From positions 1 to 64,000 of the forward strand of contig JAMWET010000479.1 of NCBI GenBank assembly GCA_024036415.1: 64,000 nucleotides of DNA, given 5' to 3'. The DNA comes from Prochilodus magdalenae. Lineage: Eukaryota; Chordata; Actinopteri; Characiformes; Prochilodontidae. This document shows positions 22,380 through 36,539 of the stretch, piece by piece. Under the pieces are notes generated by a model, which saw only the letters and a program-made list of their open reading frames with translations, was not told where the DNA came from and ran no database searches. Numbering within the stretch: position 1 is the stretch's first letter; the number at the start of each line of letters is the position of its first letter. A program made the translations under genes and the position numbers.

Positions 22380-22926
22380 GATTTTTTAGATTGAGGCATT
22401 GTGAGGACTATGAAAACATGTATATTGCCACCTTTTGAGGTACTCTTGTATGGATTTTGAGGTGTGCTTGAGGATCATTAAGATTATAGAAGTCATTTAC
22501 CTTTCGCTTTTTTACAGGCTGCTCCAGGCGTTTGCTGCTATTTAGTCTGAATACTTTCTCCCTCTACCAGTGAAGTTGCTTGCTGCACTTGCTGCACACA
22601 TCGGAAGCCCAAAAAGCACGATCGATCCATCTCCGTTAGAGATGTGTTTTGTTGTCCACTCAGTTGAAAAAGTATTTCACTACATTCTATATCCTCCGTT
22701 TCTCCAATACAAACATACCTTTGCTCACTGTAGCCAAAAAGATCTATTTTTTAACTGTATCCCTACACAGGACTTTTCCAAAATGTATCAGAGGATGCAT
22801 ATGAGGATACAGGGACGGTTTTCTTTTGATAATTTTTCCATGAAGATCATATTTGTAGACTGTAGACTGGTATACCACCACTCCAGAGGCTGCTACATTT
22901 CCTGAATGTGTTTTGCAGTCATACAA
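22380..22926 (-). pseudogene. Tc1-like transposase relic, second family (right-arm mirror)
   Basis: Inverted counterpart of 17,690-18,260 with the same KYDLHGKIIKRKP start and the same CRDT lesion. Extra indels truncate the frame after CRDTVKK. Confidence 0.8.
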
Positions 22927-24339
22927 AGTACCAGCAGTTCCCTCTATATATATTTTTTCTTTTAGTATTACAGACCTGCACTGTTACAATCTGAACTGGA
23001 GAAATAGCTATGATTCGCTAAATTCTTATAGTCTTCTCCTGTTTACTGGGCATTAGTCATTTTAATCTTCAGAGTGCTAGCCAGCTGTTAAGAGGAGCCC
23101 ATAACCTCTGATTGCTGGGACAAGATTTGAGGAGTATTTATAAGGTTTTGAAACTGGAATCACCTGATTGTTCCTTATAATGACTTAGAACAAGTCATAA
23201 TCCTAAGAGCTAATGAAGAGTAAACTATTGTGCATGCAGGTAAAGCGTCTCAATGAGCAGCAAGGGAGAACCGCTGGTCACCACTGCTTAAACAGCTGGG
23301 ACAGAAGGCAAGTCACTTCTAGCCTACACTCTCATTTCGGTACTTACTACCCCACAGCCCAGTACTAATAACATCGCTACAGTAGCTTTCACAAGGTCAA
23401 TATCAATACCCCTCTTAACAGGAGCGTGCCTCCTCCCAGGAGCCTCTTTGTATATTCACAGAATTGCCATAGTCACACACCTCCTTTTCACCCCCAGAGG
23501 CCCAGCCAGAGATGGATGCCACAGTATGTTCTGTTTTGGATGATGGTATGGTGAACCATCATGATCATGGTGGGTGACAAGCTAAACTTGCACCAACACA
23601 AACATACACAGTACAGACATGCACTTGTTAGACTACATTTAGAGCAAAGCAAGTTCAAGTGCCTTATTTGTCAGGATTGAAAACACTTTCTAGTGTTAAG
23701 CCAAACACTTTCAATTCAGAAAAGTCATCAACTGAAAAAATGGAGAAAACAGAACAAAACAATTTGAGTACCAAACGTATTTCTGTCAACTGGAAAACCA
23801 TAACGTTTTTTTGTCAACTGGAAATAAAACTGACCAATCTATAACTTTGCTGTAAGAAAAAGATTGTTAAACTTGGATTCAAGCGACTATACCATACCTC
23901 TTCACATCTAGTCCACAATTGTAAAACCAACGGATTTCTAGCTTGACAACAGTTAGAATAGTGGAAAAGTTGAATACTTTCTTAAAGGGTTATTTTTACC
24001 TCCAGTGTAAAATTAGCTGAACAATAATCAGTCTAATAAATAGCCAGTGACCTTCATTATTTAGAATTTAGGTTTTGTCATTTACTAGGGTACGTTGCAC
24101 AAAGATAGACTAAGCCTTTTAGTCTCGAGTTACAAGTGGTAAACCTGGACCAATACGGTTTACATAGAATAAAAACCTACAGCAGTAGATACAACACCAT
24201 TTAGCCACTTGATACACATCTTGACATCTAAAGACGTTATGCCTGAATCTATGGACTTCAGCAACATAGCACATAACACTACAAGGTTATGCTTCGCTAC
24301 AAAATAAACAATAAACTTAGTATGAACTGTGTCTCTTCT

Positions 24340-24520
24340 GTAAAACAGTGGTTTCCCCAACCACTCCTTCCAACCCATTTGTTTATTCAGTGAATGAGTA
24401 AAGGAGTCCTGAAGGCAATAAAATTAGTTGAATCAAGTTGGGGGTCTATTTGGGTTATTTGGAGCTTCAGGCAGATTAGATCTCCAGGAAAAGGACTGGT
24501 GACCACCTCTGAGTAGGATG
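24340..24520 (-). repeat. Short dispersed teleost repeat, right-arm mirror
   Basis: Inverted counterpart of 16,180-16,335. Confidence 0.6.
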
Positions 24521-26081
24521 TGTAAACTAATTTTTATTTACCAAATCCAACAAAAACATTCAACTGGACCAGGGGTGCCACAAATGTTTGCATTTAAGGC
24601 TAATAATGATGTTGGAATAAGAACTTTACAAATGTTTATTACGTATGTTTATCTCTTCGTTGTTAGTTGTCATGAAAATGCCTTATGTCAGTGTGGCCTT
24701 ATGAATGCCCACCCTAAATAGAACTGTGACCAGAATCATTAGTACACTTACATTTTGATTGCTGCTTCTAAATATAATTTTTATATATGTCTAGGATTAT
24801 ATTACATGAAACGGTTTACAGTACTGGAATAAAGTGATTCATCTCTTGAATGTCAGGAGAGATGGACAAAACAAAAGATTTATCAGAAAATGATACACCA
24901 ACAACTAAATAGGCATAATATTGTATTTTGTCAGTAAATACCAGAAAATTTATTCTTCCAAGCTATTTGCCTTTCAGTTTTTATAGAAAATTGGGCCTGA
25001 ATTTTCATGAAGAGATTCCAAGTAATCCCAAACGCATTCAGTGATGATGAGTGGTCTTGGCTTCTGAGATGGTCAGTCTTTAAATGTTCTGGTTTTCAGT
25101 TTTCCTTAAAGACGATATTGTTTTATCTGATGCTGATGGTTATATGATTACAGTTTGTGATGGTCTACAAAGTCTTGCATGGCTGCTTAGAAGTTACACA
25201 TTTTCCTCCTGTCTTTTCAAATCATCTGTTGAAGTCCCAGGTTTTAGAATTTATAATTATTCTTATGCAAAATGATTATTTTATAGGTACTATTTTTGTC
25301 ACAGGACCACATAAGCCAGGGGGGAAATACAGTATGTGAAAAAGGAATAGTGCTGTTTGGACCCAAATGAATTGTCTATCTTTGAAAATAGTTACACATG
25401 TGTTCCTTTTGAATTTGTTGGTCTCGGTAAAAGTATTCCAAGTTCAATCATCATCTTCAGTATTCCATTTTATAATTGAACTCATTCAGTTCATGCAATA
25501 GATCAAAAGCACAGGTCTACTTTGTATTAGGAGGGAAAAAATCCCCTAATCCATGTGCCATACCAGTTTCACCAATTTGATTTCACATTGTATTCAGATG
25601 TCAGTCCTGTCAGCGGAGTGAGTGAGAGAAGCCATGTTTAGGAAAGACTGCCCCTTCAAAGCTCTGTCCCTTGCACACAAAAGCTATCACTTTTTCCTGT
25701 GCCTGGTTACTGTTTGCGTAGTGAGACAGAAAAGCTTTTTTGACTTACTGTTCTTCTCTTCCACAAAGACCAGAATGAAAATCACCCGCAGATATATTGC
25801 ACTCCCTGTTAATTCCATCATTTTTTATTTTTTATCCTGGTCCATTGTTTTTTTTTTTCTAGTCAACCTAAATAATTCAGTAGCAGTAAACTAGTTTCCA
25901 TGGAATACTCACAAATGTGGAACGGTTTTGTTTTGTTAGCTGAAGAGGAGAAGCAAATGCAAGATCAACCAAGGACACAGTGTGTGAAGATAGTCTTAGT
26001 CTAGTTTAGTTTTAAATAGAAAATCTTAAGCTGCAGTATCTTCACCACTCTCCTGTGATGGAATTTTCATGAATTACTGTT

Positions 26082-26150
26082 ATATATCTATATATATATA
26101 TACTATCTATAATATTAATATATATATATATGTGGGTGTGTGGGTGTTTG

Positions 26151-26180
<30 letters not shown>
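26082..26180. repeat. Compound (TA)n-(GT)n microsatellite, right arm
   Basis: Counterpart of 14,601-14,697 with shuffled AT units and a longer pure GT run at about 26,151-26,178. Confidence 0.95.
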
Positions 26181-26182
<2 letters not shown>

Positions 26183-27659
26183 ATATTGATAAGTTATAAC
26201 TCATCGTACTGTTATGATTCTTTATACCATGTCGATGCGGCGAAATAGTGGATTGGTCATTGTAATGTAAATATGGGGGTCAGCCCAACACGGAATGATG
26301 ACGTTATCATCATGATTAGAAAATGTCCAGACCCTCAATAGTTTAAATAATGTCACATTTTACAACTCTTTCAGGACCGGAAGAATGTCTGGATCAGACA
26401 CAGTTCTGAAACCCTCCTGCTAGCGTCACGTTTTGGAAGAATTAAAGGGTGTGTTTCATAATTACCTCAGGCAGACTGCGCTGGTTTCTCGTATCATTAA
26501 GGGTTTATTAGCGCGTGGAAAACAACCTTTCCCGCACGGACACTCCTATTCTCCCTGGCATCTGTAGAAACGCTGCCATTGGCAAGGCTTTGAGCAATGA
26601 CGTTACAGGGCTGGTTGCATTTCAGCATAAAACTGAATCCAGTTAATTAGGTGCTATTTAAGTTGTCAGTTGTGACCAGTGATGTGGAGCGGGAAAGAGC
26701 ATCGGTGCTACGTTTTAAAAGCTTTTATTTTTTTACATTACAGGATTTGTCGGCACGTAAACGATTGTCAAATGACTACATGTTGCATTAGTTACGGGGG
26801 GCAGTGCCAAGGGAACTTGTTTTTAAAACATTATTCTCAGTTACGTGCGCTCGTCAAAGAAAATTAGCATTCAAGCTAAGCTTTCCGGTGCGCTGGCGTC
26901 ATCGCTGGCTGACGCATTAATAAACATTCAGTTTTTCAGAGGAACAACAATTTAGATGGGCTCTAACAACGATTGTCCGCTTTTATTGAAACACAATAGC
27001 ACGATCTCTCCTTGACATTGCCCAGCACTGAAACGCACGGGCCTCAGATTCCAGGCTTGAATTAAATTAGGGCTAACTGCTGATTTGAGAGAAATGTTTT
27101 TTGATTGCGAGTTGAAGCGAAAACTTTTCGGTGTAGTGCTTCCTGTACCACTGATTACAACCATTGCTCATTAACTGTTGCAAACCCCAGGGTAAGCTGC
27201 TAGCGGATAGCGCAGATTAAACGGGCAGGTTTAGAATGCAGAGATGTTAGGGCTTGTGTTGGATTTTGCAGCTCCTGTACGGGGAACTGAATTGCCTGCT
27301 GTCATTCATCAGTGGTAAACTAGTCAGTTAAGTGCTTAAACAGTGTGTATATATGTTTCCTTCGTCTCCAGCTTGGCTCCGGAAGCTGGGAATATGTCGA
27401 GAATGACCGTCTCCCTGTTTGATATGCACAGCTATTTCTGGTCCTAATCACGCCGCAACTGCTAGGGCTAGGTCTCTAGGATGGAGAGGGACTGAAAAGA
27501 GATTTCAGATAAGCTGGCAATGAAGAAGCATGTTGTGCATACCGTGGCTTCACAGAAGCCCAACTTTGACAGAATTATCTTCAAAAAGTCAAAATAAAAT
27601 GGAATGAAGGATAATAAAGTAACCCTGTGTCAAACGAGGACACGGCGCAGCGTGTTAGT

Positions 27660-28010
27660 TCACAGGAGAGAGAGAAGCTCTGGTGTAGCAGCTGAGTAGA
27701 TTACCGAGCTGAGCCTGCACGGAGGCTTGCTCGGCCACCCAGGCGCTTTGGTAACTCGGCGCTGCACTTTCCTCGCCCTCCGTTTACCAGCCCGTATTCC
27801 GGCAGAGCCCCGCCTCCTTTACCGACACTGGCTGCAGTCTCGTGCGCAAACTGTGAGGAGTGCTTGTGATGCTTAGCGGCAAACTGTCTCCAGTGGAAGA
27901 GGCGGGGTTTGTCGGAATACAGGCGGAGACTCCAGCATCACAGTCTCTCAGCGTCCACGTCTCTCGCCAGCCGTCCATCACAGCGCCATACGGCACCCTG
28001 CAGGCCAGTT
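27660..28010. promoter_or_regulatory. GC-rich block, right-arm mirror
   Basis: Inverted counterpart of 12,830-13,180, with several small indels. Confidence 0.3.
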
Positions 28011-28239
28011 GGTACAGACTTGGTGTGTGTGGACTCCCTATTGGAGGAAAACAGTGGGCTTGCTTGCTGTGTCCGCCAGCCATTTCACGATGGAACTTTC
28101 GACCTCTGGTTCCTATCACGGCCCCATGGAAAGTAATCAGACTCTGCAGGATCCTCTACAATTAACCATTTCACACCAATCCGCTCTGGATCAATAAGTT
28201 TACATTTGGAAAGAATAGTGGAAATCCCCTGTAACTCCC

Positions 28240-31200
28240 AGGTCACATTTAAAAAAAAAGAACTCTAAATTAAAATATGGTTACATATAATAGCACAAAA
28301 CTGAGTGTTACCTGTCAAACATTAGTAAACCTCTCAGCAGTTATGTTGCCCTATTACTTTCTACAGCTGAGTACATGTGTTTGTTTTTATAATTAAGGTC
28401 GTATTCCAAAGGAGGCCTGGCCAGTTGGATAGGTTAGCAGTAATGCTAACATATTAAGCCTTTTTTACTAAACACTGTTGAGCCAGGATATTTTGAAAAA
28501 TAGTCAGATCTAAAAATTTAATACACTCTCCGAATACTTGGATGATATTCTAATCAACCTATATGTAGCATACATTCCATTACAGTACATTAATGTAATG
28601 TCAGAACACATGTAGAAATATTATATAGAATAATAAAACCCCATTTCTTGTCATTACTGGCTGTCACTTTTTTGTGGTATTCTTTTTTTTTTTATATGTT
28701 TCATGAAAAAATCACTTATTTACATAAACATTGTTTTGGCTCTCATCACCTGCTTTAGCCCACTGCTGCTCCTGTAATCCCACCATCTCATGAGCTCAGC
28801 AAATAATTTGTCATATCCACATGCCAGTTACACCAGTTCTTGGCGCTTCTCTGCACCAGATACTTTTCATAATGGTTTAACTTCTTTGGTCTTATATGAG
28901 GACATTGTTTTCCAAACAACTTCCTGTACAAAGACGACGTTTTTAGTTTTTATGACTTGCTAGGTCCTACTAATCACCAAAAAAATAAAAATTGCACACC
29001 AAGCAGTCCGGGTCTCAGAGGTCATGCTCCTAACATTCATCAATTTTTCCTGACTTCACTCTATAGTTTTACTACCAGAGGCAGTTGTACAATAGAGTTT
29101 TAAAATAAACCTGAAGCAATCACTTAAGGGTTGGCATTGTATTATTGGTTAGATTCTATTGCTTTACAGGTAATATGGTGTTTAGCTTTAATGCTAGCTT
29201 TGATATAGTTTGCTTTTTTTGTTCTCTTCATTTTTCATTTTAAAAAGTCAGTTGTTTTTGTTGATTTAATGTAACCCACTGCCAATCGTTGCCTTCTTTT
29301 CAATTTTTGATGTGAGTTGCTCCTACGTCACTGGGTGCACTCAAATCTTTTTGATTGTTTTGACCATGTGCAAAAGTGCGTATGGTCAAAGAGGTGCTTA
29401 GTTCTTCTGAAGTTTCAAACATAATTCTATGACCATCTAATCCATACAAATCCTAAGTAGACATATTAGTTTCCTGGGTCTTGTATAGTGTTACGGATAA
29501 CTTATTACAATCACTTGGGGATGTGGGCATGAAAGCAAGGTGGGTAGTTTTAATTAGTTTCCTAACATAATGTTCTTGTGTTTGTTATTTTTTAATAAAG
29601 CTAATCATGGGAAGAGGGTTGATTACTGGAGCAGGTATTCCTATTGGTGTTGGAAATAGTCCCTGCACTTGGGTTGTAAGACCACTGGTTTACACCTACC
29701 TGTATCATAAAACATTTGGATATTTACATATTAGTGTTTATGAACTTTCTATCTTAAGTATTTAGTCTGACTGTGGTTTATCTTGGACATTTTATGGGAT
29801 ACTTTGATGATCAGTGTGCTAAGATACATGGCCAAGCACGACATTTTTTATTAACACAGCCATAAATTATTCCAACAAAACTCTTACTCTTTATATACCA
29901 TCTACATTAAAAGGTAAATTGCTGCATATATTTTAGGGACACTTCTCTTGTATAGGTGGTATTCTAAAGTTTAAAATATTTTCAGGAAGTGTTTCCTTGT
30001 CAGTGATACAATGACAAAAGCCCCTACAAGACAATACCCCCGTGGATTAAGATGATCCTTCTATACAGACCTTTACAGTTTTGTGGAGCGTTTTGGCCAT
30101 TAAGGTGGGATATAAGGGAAAGAGAAAGTTTTTTGTTGTCTAAGTAAAGTTAGACTACAAGGTAAAAGTAGTAAGAATAGAATTATAAATTAGTTCATAG
30201 TGAAGGTGTTGCAATAATTTTTTCAAAAATCTGTTTTCATTATTTTAGTGGATACATCACGTTTCTCTTTTCAACCTCAATTGTTTTCAAGCTAAAAGGC
30301 ACAAGTGAAGCTAAAGCTGGCTTCTATTTTCAGTTTTTTAGGAAAATTCTCCCATCCCCCTAAATGATTCCACCCTATGTATGTAATGCCAGAATGCTGC
30401 ACATGTTTGAAAGTGTAATATGAATTTCAAACAAGAATATTTAAGAAAAGTTTTGGTGGATAGGAACACCCAAACATTGAAAGACAAGCTAAAATTTAGC
30501 AAAATATTAAAATACAAATGAGGGAAAAATTAGGTTTTTTTTTTGTTATATAATTGATGGATGTTTTCACAATGATTGGCCGAAATGCGCCAAGCTTGTA
30601 CAACACACAACGGGATAATCCTTTATCAGTGAAAATGCCTGGTTGGTCGGTGATTTAGAAACTATTCGCCCTATAGAGATGTTCAGAGTCATGGGCGTGC
30701 AAAGCTTTTTAAAAGGCTGCTTTATAACAATTTAAAAAAAAAATGCCAATCCCTGGAACAGGTTAAAGGTTAGCTTCTTATCTTCCTAACACTTTGGTAT
30801 CGTAATCTCTGGGCCCCCACAATCAGCTGGAAAGCGGGCCTATAATTTCTCCACTATCCATCTTACATAAATGCCAGGAATGTAATTGCAGCAACAACTA
30901 TTTAAAGTGGACGGAGAAATTCTTCAAATCAGAATCAGAACCAGTTTTCGCTTTGAGTGACGGGGGTGACGTCAGATTAACAACTGGTATTGTCCAGCAT
31001 TTCCAAACCTAGGGTTACTGACTGGCACATGGATGTGTGCATCCTCATTAAACAAACATTATATTTTAAAGTTTTTTTATGGGTAACTACTACGACCCCC
31101 TTCACCTCCGGCTGAGGCCCACCTAGAAAGGCTAAATAATCGTGCCCCTGACCATTTCTGCGAAATAAACTTCATGCGACACCTTATATGATCACATACT

Positions 31201-31970
31201 TCATTGTGCTGTTGTAGGTTTTGTATCCATCACCCAACCTCTGAAAAAAAAAAACAGCCACAATTAAACTACATTAGCTAATAGCCACAAATTAAATGTC
31301 AATTTCAGATGCACACAGACACTAGTTTAAAACATTAACGAGAGACCGTGCACGCTCAATCAAAACAACACAACAATGTGGATATTAAGGAGGCACTTGC
31401 TTTAACGGTTTACAATGAATTTCCAGGATCCCTTTCATATTAAAAGTTGCGTTGGACATCATGTAACTATTAATAATTCCTCTTTGTGACCATTTGCGTT
31501 ATTTATGGTTGGATAACTTCTGGTCAACGGTTCACTCACCGCTATACACCAACAGCTTGGAAACCTTTCCAAACGCTACCCAGAACCCTTATAGGGTTTC
31601 CTGTTGTTTGCGTTGGTCAGAAAGGCCAATGCCTAGAGGTTTTTCTTCTTCATATTTATAAATATTACAATATTCTTCTGTATTACGAAATTCATTCAAC
31701 AAGACATGACACCATTGTTTGAAATGCCTGTTTAAATCCAAATAGAGCCATCTGTTGGATGTTCATAGATTTTTGTTTACCTCTGAACTATATAAACTGA
31801 AAGGCTATGTTAAAATGTGCATCACTGTTGTTTTTTACAAAAACATGTGTTAAACATGATGTACACCCTTTTTAAATACATTTCCTGGCTTAAACTTCAT
31901 GAGCTAGATCCTTATTCCCAGCTACGGAACTACTACAGCTGACTGATATTCTGCTGCATCTGTTAATACT
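28240..31970. other. Non-coding stretch, right arm inner zone
   Basis: Mirror of about 9,060-12,600. Rich in single-base insertions relative to the left arm, with no frame held open in both arms. Confidence 0.5.
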
Positions 31971-32725
31971 CACCAGACATTTTTCCTTTCCACTGTCTGA
32001 AGATTTAGACATTATACAGATTGAATAATGACAGCCGCGTCATATTTTCTGCATAGCTAAGATCAAACAACTGTATAAAGTTTTTTGGTGAATACTGGGA
32101 GCGGCCCATTATGTTTAACTGCGAGATCAGACAAACTGTATACAGATTGGTGAATACCCGGGGCATATGGTTTTTACCGCACTGCTGAGATCAGGACAAC
32201 TGTATTACAGAATTGGTGAATATGAGCTGCCAATGTATGTTTACCGCACTGATGAGATTCAGACAACCGTATACACTGGTGCTGAGCGGATTATGTTTAC
32301 CGCATGCTGAGAACAAACTAGTGTATACCCAGATTGGTGAAGCCCAGCCAAAAACCCCCCCCCCCCCACCCAGTATTTTGCTGAACTGCTGTGATCAGAG
32401 ATCAGACAGCTTAATACAGTTTGGTAAAGTTTAGCGGCCAGTATATTTACTGCGCTGCTGAGATCAGAGAACAGACAGCTGTATACAGAGTAGTGAAGCT
32501 AAGCGGGCAGTATGCTTACTGAACTGTTGAAATCAGACATTAGTCAGCTGTATACAGAGTGCTGAAGCTGAGCGGTCAGTCAAGTGTGTTGCTGCTTCTG
32601 CTAGGAACTAGAGAGCTGTATACAGATTGGTGAGGCTGAGTTCCCAGTATGTTTCCTGAACTGCTGAAGATCAGGCATTATGACAGCTGTATACAGAGTA
32701 CTGAAGATGGTAACCTGTTGTATTT
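31970..32725 (-). repeat. Minisatellite, right-arm copy with broken periodicity
   Basis: Counterpart of 8,480-9,060. The inner part (about 32,020-32,360) has irregular unit lengths and a run of 14 C near 32,351. The outer part (32,400-32,700) stays close to the left units. Confidence 0.85.
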
Positions 32726-33117
32726 TACACTACTGTTTTCCAGAAAATCTTTACAGTTTGCCAGAAATAGTTTGGCATAGCAAAATGGCAAAGTGTGAAG
32801 TTATATAATTTAGGAAAACAACTTTTAAAAAAAATCTTTTTCCCTCACACTTCTTTACCTCCACTACCTTATGTTGAAATCTGTAATCCCCTTTTGACAT
32901 GTGTACAAATAAACATAACCTGGTCCAAACAAAAAGATGTGTGAAGCAAGTACCACCTGTCACGCCAACACAGCATGCAATTTGTTTTAAATTGGTTTTG
33001 GTCTGTAGGACTAAGCTTAGCTTGGTTCCTCCTGTTGAGTTGGAGGTTAGGGAACCCAGCCTTGTGAAAAAAAACCGAAGGGCTGTTAAAGTTGCCCCCT
33101 TTGAGCAAAGCACCTAA

Positions 33118-33385
33118 CTAACTGCACCCCATCATGCCTGCACGTTCTCCTCTCACCTCTTCCATTCTCCAGATCCCTGATCACACACACCTGTTTCTTA
33201 TTTTTATTTCCGTCTGTATATATACGCCTCTCTCACACGTGACTCATTTGTGAAGTATTGCAATACCCCTGTGCAGAGCCAGTTTTTTTTTTTTTTTTGC
33301 CTGATCTGATTGTTTGGGCCTTGGTTTTTAAAATTTTGTCCCACCTGTTTTCCTGACTCCTGACACCCTTGTCCTAGCCTTTTGG
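33118..33385 (+). repeat. LTR/promoter-like repeat with TATA box, right-arm mirror
   Basis: Counterpart of 7,905-8,130, lengthened by a T run at about 33,281-33,298 and other small insertions. Confidence 0.35.
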
Positions 33386-33388
33386 TTT

Positions 33389-33618
33389 AACATTGACGGC
33401 ATTTAGGCTGACGCTCTTTCCAGAAGGCGACTTAGCAATGTTAATCATATTACAGGTGGGACCAGTGTGGTGTTTAGAGTCTTTGGTTGCCCTGGACCTC
33501 TTATTGGGTGTAGCGACAGAGGTAGTCACTCAGGCCCTGGGGATTCGAACGCCCAGTCCCTCCTCCCCGTGTGGTGGTAGCTACTTGGTTGTAGTGGTGT
33601 TATCCGCTGAGTACACCA
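33389..33618 (-). mobile_element. tRNA-derived SINE, corrupted right-arm copy
   Basis: Counterpart of 7,679-7,890. The canonical tail is altered here: on the plus strand ACGCTCTTTCCAGAAGGCGA replaces the expected complement of CTCTGGATAAGAGCG. Several one-base indels are present. Because the left copy keeps the family consensus, the errors are on the right side. Confidence 0.85.
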
Positions 33619-34724
33619 ACAAGTGGTTATGGGGTTTGCACTTTGCTCTTGTTGCTGCTGTGTTTTTGACAACAAATCTGTTTTTAACAAGCGGCGCCCT
33701 GATTTTAAGCTCAGCGCCCGTCACAATCTGTCCATCACAACACACCCCCTAGTATCGTGTGTATGAGGAAGACTTAAATGCGGGTAAAGAAATTCCTCTG
33801 TGTGCAAGCACAATAGGCAAACTGGGTTTAAAATTCTAATTCTAATGTAGATTGTTTTGTCTGTAGTGTTCTGTACTCCAATATAAAATTTCAATTTTCA
33901 TAATGACATTCTATTAAAAATGTGTACAAGAGTGAGGCCCAGAGACTTATCACTTACAATGAGGTGATTATGAGACAATTATAAAAACTTATAAAAAATG
34001 ACAGACTTTAGAAATTATGCTACTTTTTTTATTTATTTAAACTAAAACACATTTTTAAAGGCAAATACTTTGCACTTTTATTTAAGTGTAGGTCTAAAGG
34101 GATGAGCTCTACTTCTTGATATAAGAAATGTATGTAACAATGTACATAAAAAGGCCCCATAACAGTAGAATCAGAATTTTTTATTGTAATAATTGTAATA
34201 ATATTATGAGTGTTTTAGATTAGGGCTAATTGCTATGCTCAGTACAAAAGAGTTGGCTAGTCTAAAAAAGATTCACCAAAGAAAGCTTAATCTATTTTTC
34301 TGTCGCAGTCACCCATTAAGGTTCTGCTAAAACCAGCAAGCTGTGTACTGGGAACTCTTTTGTCAAAAGACTCATGGATCAGTATTTGTACACCCTTCTC
34401 GTTATTGTCAGCACACTCTGTTTATGGCTGGGATTCACTAGAAGAAGGCCCCTTTAGAAAGAGCGCTGATTCCACAGCAATGCTTCTATGAATCAAAGCT
34501 GTGTTGTATGACTGTGAATTGGAGGCCGCCACAGAGACAACACGTGTTGCTTGTTATGTCTCCAGTAAGTGGGATTCTGAGAGTTTGGAGAACATGAAGT
34601 TCTGCTTAGCCACAACTAAGACTGGGGGCCGCCATTCAGGCATGTCCTTACAGATCTTTTGAACACAATCTGAATTTTTTTGCAGTTATAGATTTGGACC
34701 AAGAGTTTACACTTTATATTTACA

Positions 34725-35010
34725 CTGATCAGGCAAAAATAACTACAACCACCTCCATGTTTCTACACACGCTCTCTATTATATTACTATATTAATATAT
34801 TAGTAAATGCACTTTGTCGTCCTACAATTACAGACTGTAGTCCTTCTGTTTCTCTGCCTATGTTGTTCACCAATGGTCTAGTGGTCAGAACCCCCAGAGA
34901 GCCGCCATGGAGCAGGTATTATTTGGGTGGTGGATCATTCTCAGCACTACAGTGATATTGACATCCTGGTGGTGTATTAGTGTGTGCTTCCCTACTATGA
35001 GTGGATCATA
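34725..35010 (-). repeat. Common teleost dispersed repeat (right-arm mirror)
   Basis: Inverted counterpart of 6,335-6,615, with a short AT-rich insertion near 34,780-34,800. Confidence 0.7.
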
Positions 35011-36539
35011 TTTGATCATTTTCCATTTGCGTTGAAAGTCAGTGGAGATGTGGCTTGGATTTGTTTAACTGCTTAAATCATAAACTCTTTGTAAAGCTAT
35101 GTTTGGTCACAGGATGTTTCTGTGACTTTTGTTTTTATCCGCTTAAAAAAAGCATTGAATTGTAACATAAATTATAAGACAAATACATTAACAAGCTTAA
35201 CAAGCTTAAAAAATCATATTTTTAAATATATATATATTTATATATATATAAATAAATATTTTAGTTTTTTTTTTTCTTTAGCCAGTCATGTACCAGGAAT
35301 TAAACACTGTTACAGTTAGAACACCTGTAACACTACCATTTGCATAGCTACTTTGCCTGCAGTTCTGTGACTGAAATAAGTTATGCAGTATATCTGACAC
35401 TTCCCGTTTGAAGCAGTGCAAGTGACGCATCAGACCAATTCAACAGAGCATAACATTCATGTGGTTCCAAGTAGTACCAATATAATATAACGAGAGTGAT
35501 CAGCAGCCAGTAGACAGGGAAAAGACTTGAAATCCTGTGACGAAGAGGAGCAGGGAAAACAATTCCCAGTCAGTTTATTCTACTGTTTATTAGCAGCTAG
35601 CCGGCAACATTCCCTAATTATTCTTAGAACATTTTTCTTCAAAAGCACAGGAGCCTTTTGTTTTGTGGCCATGGCAAAAGTGAACCGACCTGAGGCACAT
35701 AATACGCCTTTTCACTCTGGGCTTTTGCTGTGGTAGTGCACTCCAATTGAGTTAGACTCGCTTTATCTCATTTGAACAATTCTGCCAAGTCAATTATCCA
35801 GGGGCAGCCGAGTCCAGTGAGTTTGTGAGGTCGGAGGTGAACTCCAAACACCTGGCTGTACGCCCAGTGCAGTTCATTTTAGGAGAATTCGGGGTCTGAA
35901 ATAGAGCAGTGGATAACACTCATTGGTAGAGACAATTAACTGAGACCAGTTAAAGATTGTCGTTGAGATCACCGTTTGTATTTGTTCCACCGATGAAGGG
36001 GATGGTCACTTGTAATAGGGAGTGATTTTTCAATTTGGTAGAGAAATCAAATTCTCACAGAATGTATAGCACTTTATCCGCATAAAAACCACATACATTG
36101 GCATTCTGTTGTACTTTGTCTTGTTTTAATGAGCAATAATAACCAACCATGCAATATTACATTAACCCAGTCAGCTTTAGTCACTACTGAATGAACATTG
36201 TGTTTTTCTGCAGTGCTGTTTTGCATTAAATATAGTGCTGTGCAAAAGGCGGGGTTGTTTCATTCAGGAGATATCCAGAGATATTCTGAGGCAATTGGAA
36301 ACAGATCCTTTCGCACCAGAAAGGGGAAAGACAGGAGTTTTCGGGAGTTCAAACTATTAAAATATGCAATTAATATGTAAAGAATTTTTTTGAGACAAGC
36401 AATTGTGCAAGCCCACATTGATCACATCACTATTTAACAATCTTACAGCTTTCATCTTTGAGTTATAGGAAAAACCAAGCCATTGCTTTAAAAAAACTCC
36501 ACAGGTATTTCTGTCCATCTTTCCACTGTGAAAACAATT

